NCBI GenBank assembly: GCA_027924585.1
Contig: BSBM01000047.1
Location: forward strand, 18,038,001-18,102,000
DNA length: 64,000 nucleotides
Reading direction: 5' to 3'
From: Larix kaempferi
Taxonomy: Eukaryota; Streptophyta; Pinopsida; Pinales; Pinaceae
A program made the translations under genes and the position numbers. Under the pieces are notes generated by a model. It worked only from the letters and a program-made list of their open reading frames with translations. It was not told the DNA's origin and did no database searches. Numbering within the stretch: position 1 is the stretch's first letter; each line of letters begins with the position of its first letter. This document shows, in pieces, positions 59,453-64,000 of this stretch.

Positions 59453-60050
59453 TCCTGATTCATCTATCTTGTATTCTTTTTGTTGTTGAAAAAGCCTATC
59501 TTCCTGGATCTTTTTAAGGATCTCGACATAGAATCAGTCGTTCTGGCATGTCGTTCTAATTCTGTCGTGTAAGTCAGAGTCCATTCGACTTTCAGTTACC
59601 TCATATAACATATGATCTTGTCGACTTAAGGTGTTGGTGATCTTGTTTTCTTTCCCATTGATGTGTTTCAGTTCAAAGTGATACTCACTAAGGAAGGCTA
59701 ACCATCTAGCCTGTGTAGCATTCAGGTCTGGTTGATCGAACAGGTATTTTAGACACATATTGTCCATCTTTAATAGAAATTTCTTACCCATGAGGTAATG
59801 CCTCCACATCTTTAGAGCGTGGATAATGGCAGCCAGTTCGAGGTCATGAGTAGGATAGTTTTTCTCATGTTCTTTTAGTTTCCTTGACTCGTAACAGATG
59901 GCGAAATCATCCTACATAAGGACTCCACCGAGTCCTTCCTTGCTTGCATCGGTGCAAACTACGAAGTCCCCATTGGGGTCGACAATTTGTAGTATTGGTG
60001 CACTAATCAGAAGTTGTTTTAACTTCTGAAAACTTTCCTCGCACTTGTCT
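59453..60050 (-). pseudogene. Gypsy RNase H, element G2
   Basis: Reading from the RT thumb, the domain shows VCTDASKEGLGGVL, a stop (TAG near 59913), then YESRKLKEHEKNY, HDLELAAIIHALKMWRHYL, LLKMDNMCLKYL (usually TDN, so this Asp is kept but Thr is changed) and LSEYHFELKHINGKEN with a worn linker TNTLSR. The frame at 59534-59809 covers the second half. A stop at about 60052 separates it from RT. Confidence 0.85.
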
Positions 60051-60052
60051 GT

Positions 60053-60740
60053 CTAGATGAACTTACTGGTCTTCTTTTGTAACGCGGTCATGGGACAAGC
60101 GATCCGCGATAAGTTCTCAATGAACTTTCGATAATATCCGGCTAATCCTAGGAATGATTGTATATCGAAAACACAAGTAGGTGTGGGCCATTCTTTGATA
60201 GCCTTGATATTTTCAAGATCAACTGCTATTCCCTTCTCGGAAATGATATGTCCTAAGTACTGTATCTGAGGTCTATAGAAATAACACTTGCTAAATTTTT
60301 CGTATAGATGATGTTCTCGCAATATCCGTAGGACTATTCGGAGGTGTTCCTCATGTTCTTCTTCATTCTTGGAATAGATCAGGATATCGTCTATGAAGAC
60401 TAGAACAAACTTGTCGAGGTACTTACTGAAAACGTTGTTCATCATGCACATGAAGTTAGCGGGTGCATTCGTCAGACCGAAAGGCATTACTACAAACTCG
60501 TAGTGGCCATATCGGGTGCGAAACGCGGTCTTACTGATGTCCTTGTCACAGATTCTCACCTGGTGATATCCGGATCGCAGGTCGATCTTTGAGAGGATCT
60601 TTGCTCCTCCGACTTGGTCAAACAAGTCATTGATCCTAGGGAGTGGATAACGGTTCTTGATGGTTAACTTGTTGAGTTGGCGGTAATCGATGGACATACG
60701 CATCGTGCCGTCCATCTTTTTAACAAAGAGAATTGGTGCT
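60053..60740 (-). pseudogene. Gypsy reverse transcriptase, element G2
   Basis: A 220-residue open frame carries the palm and thumb. Catalytic residues look intact: [19 protein letters not shown], and motifs MPFGLTNAP and [19 protein letters not shown]. Only the fingers' start is broken by a TAG at about 60742, in place of the residue between Pro and Gly in the conserved SP-GAP motif. This is the best-preserved enzyme domain in the window. Confidence 0.92.
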
Positions 60741-60764
60741 CCCTAGGGAGACACACTCGATCAA

Positions 60765-61606
60765 ATGTATCCCTTATCTATTAGTTCTTGTAACTGTATC
60801 TTGAGCTCTACCAGCTCTGGTGTACTCATACAGTACGGAGTCCTAGAGACGGGTATGGATCCGGGGGTTAGTTCGATGGAAAAGTCTAAGTCCTGTTTGG
60901 GTGGTAACCCTGGTATCTTCTCGGGAAATATGTCGATGAATTCTACTAGTATTGGAAAATCCTCAATCTTTTGTGCTCAATCGGCTTCTACAGTTTGGAG
61001 GTGGATCGCGAATAGTTTACAACCCTTTCGTAAACATTTCTTTGCTTGTAATGCATATATCTTTTGTACTGATACTTCATTAGGTATACCTTGAATCGTT
61101 CTTTGGTTCCCTTGACTATTTGTGCATAAGATGGATTTGTTTAAACAATCTAGCAAGGCATGATATCCTTCTAACCAATCCATGCCTATTATTATGTCAT
61201 AAGACCCTAATGGTAAGAGGTTTAAATCTACTCTAGTTGGGAATTTGTTTAAATCAATCTCACAGCCCTTAACTAGTTAGGAAACCTTCCGTTTGGTACC
61301 CGTAGCTAGTTGTACCAGCCATGGTACCTTGTGACTTTCTCAGTTTAGTTTGCAAGTTTCTTCTATCCTAGGAGAGATGTAGCTTCGGCAAGCACCCGGG
61401 TATATTAGAACTGAAATGACAGTGTTAGATATCTTATCCTCAATTTCTACCATGGTAGCTTGATGATCTGCCTATTGTCCATCAAGGGCGGCATAAATCC
61501 TCGGTGTTTTTGCCATGTCCTCCATGGTAGGTTCCGTTTGGATGTTGTGTAAAGTACCATTTGTTTTGTTGGGACAGTCTCTGTAGTAATGTGGCTGTTG
61601 GAATTT
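60765..61606 (-). pseudogene. Gypsy zinc knuckle and aspartic protease, element G2
   Basis: Minus-strand reading gives one half of a zinc knuckle (HYYRDCPNK), then protease. The active-site motif reads VLIYPGACRSYISP, so the catalytic Asp is Tyr. The motif GMDWLEGYHALLDC (61140-61183) is the protease C-terminal signature. Several stops split it (for example near 61280 and 61335). The linker before RT (60765-60960) keeps the PGLPP-type motif. Confidence 0.8.
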
Positions 61607-62734
61607 CTAGAAAGAAACAGTGGGTGGGACCGCCTTTTCCCCTTTGTTGAAGGCTGGCCTGTTGGCTAGTGGTGGGGGTGCATTTGGTCGAGCTTGGGGT
61701 TGGCTGAAACCTTTGTTGGGTGGGAAACTGTTGTTATGTTTCCGAAAAGGTGGGGGTCTAAAACCCGGTCTGCGGTTGTCTGAGAAGGTTTTGAATCTGT
61801 CCCTATTTCTGTTGATGTTGTCGTTCCTTGCTTTCCCGTGCTCATAGCACAGCCTAGCTTTATGTAGGGTTATGTCAAGAGTTTTGGGCATGTCAAATTT
61901 TATCTTCTCTCTAAAGTTTGGTGGCATCCCACCCAAGAACTGCTGAATTTTCACCTTCTCATCTTTAATATAAGGCACATAGTGCAGCAAGTCTAAGAAC
62001 CGATTTATGAAATCTTCCATAGTCAAGGAGCCCATTTTCAACTCATGAAATTCTTTTATTTTCTTATCAAAGAATCTTTCAGACATATACTTGTCCTGGA
62101 ATATTTTGCTGAAGGTATCCCAGCTTATGTCTCGCAGCTCTTGTCCCTTAGTGTGTTTCAAGTCCCGCCACCATCTGGCAACTTTACCATTTAGGTTGTA
62201 TATGGCTAGTCGGGCTTGCATCTCACTCGAATAATTATGAACTTTAAAGTATTTATTCATTCCTAACAACCATTCTTCAGCATTTTCTCCTAAGTTAACT
62301 TCCCCGTCATAAGTTGGGGCTCTTATCTTTCGAAACTCTCCTTGTAAGCTGTCATCACTCTTCCTCCTTCTCTTGCAAGGAGGTGGGGAGCCATTGTCAT
62401 TGAAAGAGCTTTTACAATCCTCTTCCAATGGTTCTGATTTATGTTCTTCTTGCTCTCCTATCCTGCAACTGGCTGCTTTCCTTGTTTTAAGAGTGTTGAC
62501 GGAGAGAGTAGGTTGTTCATGGGGTTTTGCCCCTATTAAGTTTTGGAGTAAGGCTTCATTGATAGCCCGTTGTTCTCTTATTTCTTGCATATTCTCATCC
62601 GTGAAACTTTGGAATTTAGCCTGTAGTTGCTGCATGGATTTCTCTAAATCTGAGTTGAGTTCCACCACAATTTCTTGTTCTCGTGGTGGGGAATTTAGAT
62701 TTCCTCGTACACTGATGCCTTGTTTTGCATTCAT
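61607..62734 (-). CDS. Gypsy gag, element G2 (open)
   Basis: A 375-codon open frame starting at ATG 62732-62734. Residues about 25-65 are coiled-coil-like, 70-130 acidic or basic linker with a CKRRRK patch, and about 145-275 form the retrotransposon gag capsid domain: AEEWLLGMNKYFKVHNY, AIYNLNGKVARWW, YMSERFFDKKIKEF and LLHYVPYIKD. The tail (300-375) is rich in Arg, Asn and Pro, likely RNA-binding. The stop at 61607 comes just before the zinc knuckle, so the protein lacks it unless the stop is recent; the knuckle is readable right after it. G1 gag is its frameshifted relative. Confidence 0.9.
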   Translation of the reverse strand: MNAKQGISVRGNLNSPPREQEIVVELNSDLEKSMQQLQAKFQSFTDENMQEIREQRAINEALLQNLIGAKPHEQPTLSVNTLKTRKAASCRIGEQEEHKSEPLEEDCKSSFNDNGSPPPCKRRRKSDDSLQGEFRKIRAPTYDGEVNLGENAEEWLLGMNKYFKVHNYSSEMQARLAIYNLNGKVARWWRDLKHTKGQELRDISWDTFSKIFQDKYMSERFFDKKIKEFHELKMGSLTMEDFINRFLDLLHYVPYIKDEKVKIQQFLGGMPPNFREKIKFDMPKTLDITLHKARLCYEHGKARNDNINRNRDRFKTFSDNRRPGFRPPPFRKHNNSFPPNKGFSQPQARPNAPPPLANRPAFNKGEKAVPPTVSF

Positions 62735-62903
62735 TTTTCTGATACGGCCTGTACCTGAAATTGATATAAGTATCTGTTCACGGAAAACAATTTGTTAGTT
62801 AATTCTTTCACATAAAATATAATACGATATTTTAAGCAAAGCTTTTTGGATTTGCAGCGATGTTTGGTAGTGATCCCAATAGGTCACTTAGTGTTTGTAA
62901 CTT

Positions 62904-62915
62904 GCTCTCATACCA
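62904..62915 (-). promoter_or_regulatory. Primer-binding site of G2 (initiator Met tRNA type)
   Basis: Minus-strand TGGTATGAGAGC differs by one base from the common TGGTATCAGAGC. It lies two bases from the LTR end, the same spacing as in G1. Confidence 0.88.
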
Positions 62916-62917
62916 CT

Positions 62918-64000
62918 TGTAATGTTCCAAAACTAGCGAAAATTTAAAAAAAAATTGTACCTGCAATAGTCATTAATTTACCGTAGATAGATTTACAAAT
63001 TAAATCTAATATCATTAAATACATCCCTACTTGCATGAAATAAATGTAATCCTAAGAATTTCGTTTTACATGGTCTCTTCTATGCGTGAGTGTAAGATTT
63101 GCGGAAGCGATGTGGAATATAGTATGATGGCATGTTTTAATTTTAATTGCAAATACTAGTGCAAGATAGAAATACACTCCTTAGTGTCTTAATAAATCAT
63201 GTGATTAAATCTTGAATGTCTAATGTCACCTTCAGGTGATGAGCTCCGTTGATGTCGGTATGTTGTTCACGTGGTGGTACTATACTACTCCAAGGTAGGT
63301 AATTACATACCTCGGCAGGCTGTCGGGAGGTATGGGTGAATATAGTGGTTGCCAAACTTACTTAGCATAATGCTAACGCCATTCCATACTTCTATGTTTG
63401 CAGGTATATTCAATCTGAGAGTACTATCTCTAAAGGGTTGGTTCCTATGTTACTATTGGTCCTATTTCACCAGGGTGAATGATAAGTTATTAAAAGGTGG
63501 GTATCCCATTACCATGGTAGTTCACAACATGAATGTTTTCCCAATGTGAGGTTCACGACTAAAAGCTTATTGTAATATAAACAAATGTGGGTTGGGTCAT
63601 AATTTTGCTATAGAATTTGTACAAAAATCGAGCCCTTTGTAATTTAAAACAAGGGTGGTTGACTCCACGACTTCACTATATACTTGCAAAAGGAATTGAA
63701 CCTCCACTAGAGTGAGGCTCGTGTACCCTTTAATGCGCTTTTAATGAGTATGGGGAACAACCTAGTAAGAGGGTTTGGATATTGATATGGGGTTTTCTGT
63801 TATCCCTGTATTCGTCTTGTTCTTCGTTTCTGGCTCTGCACTTCGTTGTATGGTGATGGTGTGGTGTACTGAACCGAGCTCTGCTTGTGGTCATCACACT
63901 TGGTAACTGTTGCTTTCGGCTATGGCGTAAGGTGGCCATGCTTCTTACAGGTTAGGAAATAATCTCTATCTGCAATTGACAATTTTATCTTCTTCGATTT
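62918..64000 (-). repeat. G2 5' LTR, partial
   Basis: Direct repeat of 53882-54960, starting TGTAATGTTCC on the plus strand. It runs off the window edge; about 3.1 kb more is expected beyond it. Confidence 0.9.

Larger units (their letters stand above)
53882..64000 (-). mobile_element. Ty3/gypsy element G2 (5' LTR runs off the window)
   Basis: A minus-strand gypsy element with a complete 3' LTR (53882-58080), internal region 58081-62917 and the first 1,083 bases of the 5' LTR. The domain order is gag, protease, RT, RNase H, integrase, C-terminal domain, standard for Ty3/gypsy. It belongs to the same broad lineage as G1, by the shared gag and pol layout, but is less decayed. The left target duplication would be TGGAT (53877-53881); the right is outside the window. 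Confidence 0.92.

Noticed and set aside
61620-61847. Glycine-rich plus-strand frame of 75 codons
   Set aside because: It is the antisense shadow of the proline/arginine-rich tail of G2 gag.

Overview
The window looks like nuclear DNA from a large, repeat-rich seed-plant genome, plausibly a gymnosperm. This is inferred from nested Ty3/gypsy and Ty1/copia elements, LTRs several kilobases long, AT-rich intergenic DNA, and decayed copies of typical plant genes (cysteine desulfhydrase, formate dehydrogenase, a nonaspanin, a receptor-like kinase). No complete, clearly working host gene was found. Species cannot be told from the sequence.

Layout. (1) 1.8-12.5 kb: minus-strand Ty3/gypsy element 'G1' with decayed gag-pol and an exact initiator-Met-type primer-binding site. 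A 4.65-kb solo LTR (2277-6928) split its pol gene and is flanked by a perfect 5-bp duplication (CAAAC). (2) 13.0-25.9 kb: plus-strand gag-only LTR element 'L1' with LTRs of about 2.4 kb and target duplication CCAAT, itself sitting in an RNase H-like remnant. Its 3' LTR was split by a 5.7-kb minus-strand copia element 'C1' (20102-25829, duplication TGGGT) that lost most of pol. (3) 28.4-33.9 kb: an L-cysteine desulfhydrase-like pseudogene and a partial formate dehydrogenase pseudogene that keeps its introns. (4) 34-41 kb: AT-rich DNA with small tandem repeats and an unidentified GC-richer block at 36.5-38.3 kb. (5) 41.0-43.4 kb: a copia RNase H remnant, one receptor-kinase exon and a nonaspanin (TM9SF) pseudogene lie end to end. 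(6) 44.9-45.2 kb: a weak candidate promoter and first exon. (7) 46.2-51.3 kb: a tandemly duplicated unit of about 0.6 kb whose first copy was split by a second giant solo LTR of the same family as the one in G1. (8) 53.1-53.9 kb: a copia-type LTR. (9) 53.9 kb to the right edge: minus-strand gypsy element 'G2' with a 4.2-kb 3' LTR, decayed pol, an open gag and a 5' LTR that runs off the window.

The main result is a readable order of insertions: RNase H remnant, then L1, then C1; G1, then a giant solo LTR; tandem unit, then a giant solo LTR. I did not find a convincing new host system. The most unusual items are the giant solo-LTR family, a 405-bp coding-like frame inside the L1 LTR preserved at equal length in both copies, the gag-only L1 frame broken by stop codons alone, and the cluster of partial host genes at 41-43 kb. 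All coordinates and similarity judgements are by eye.
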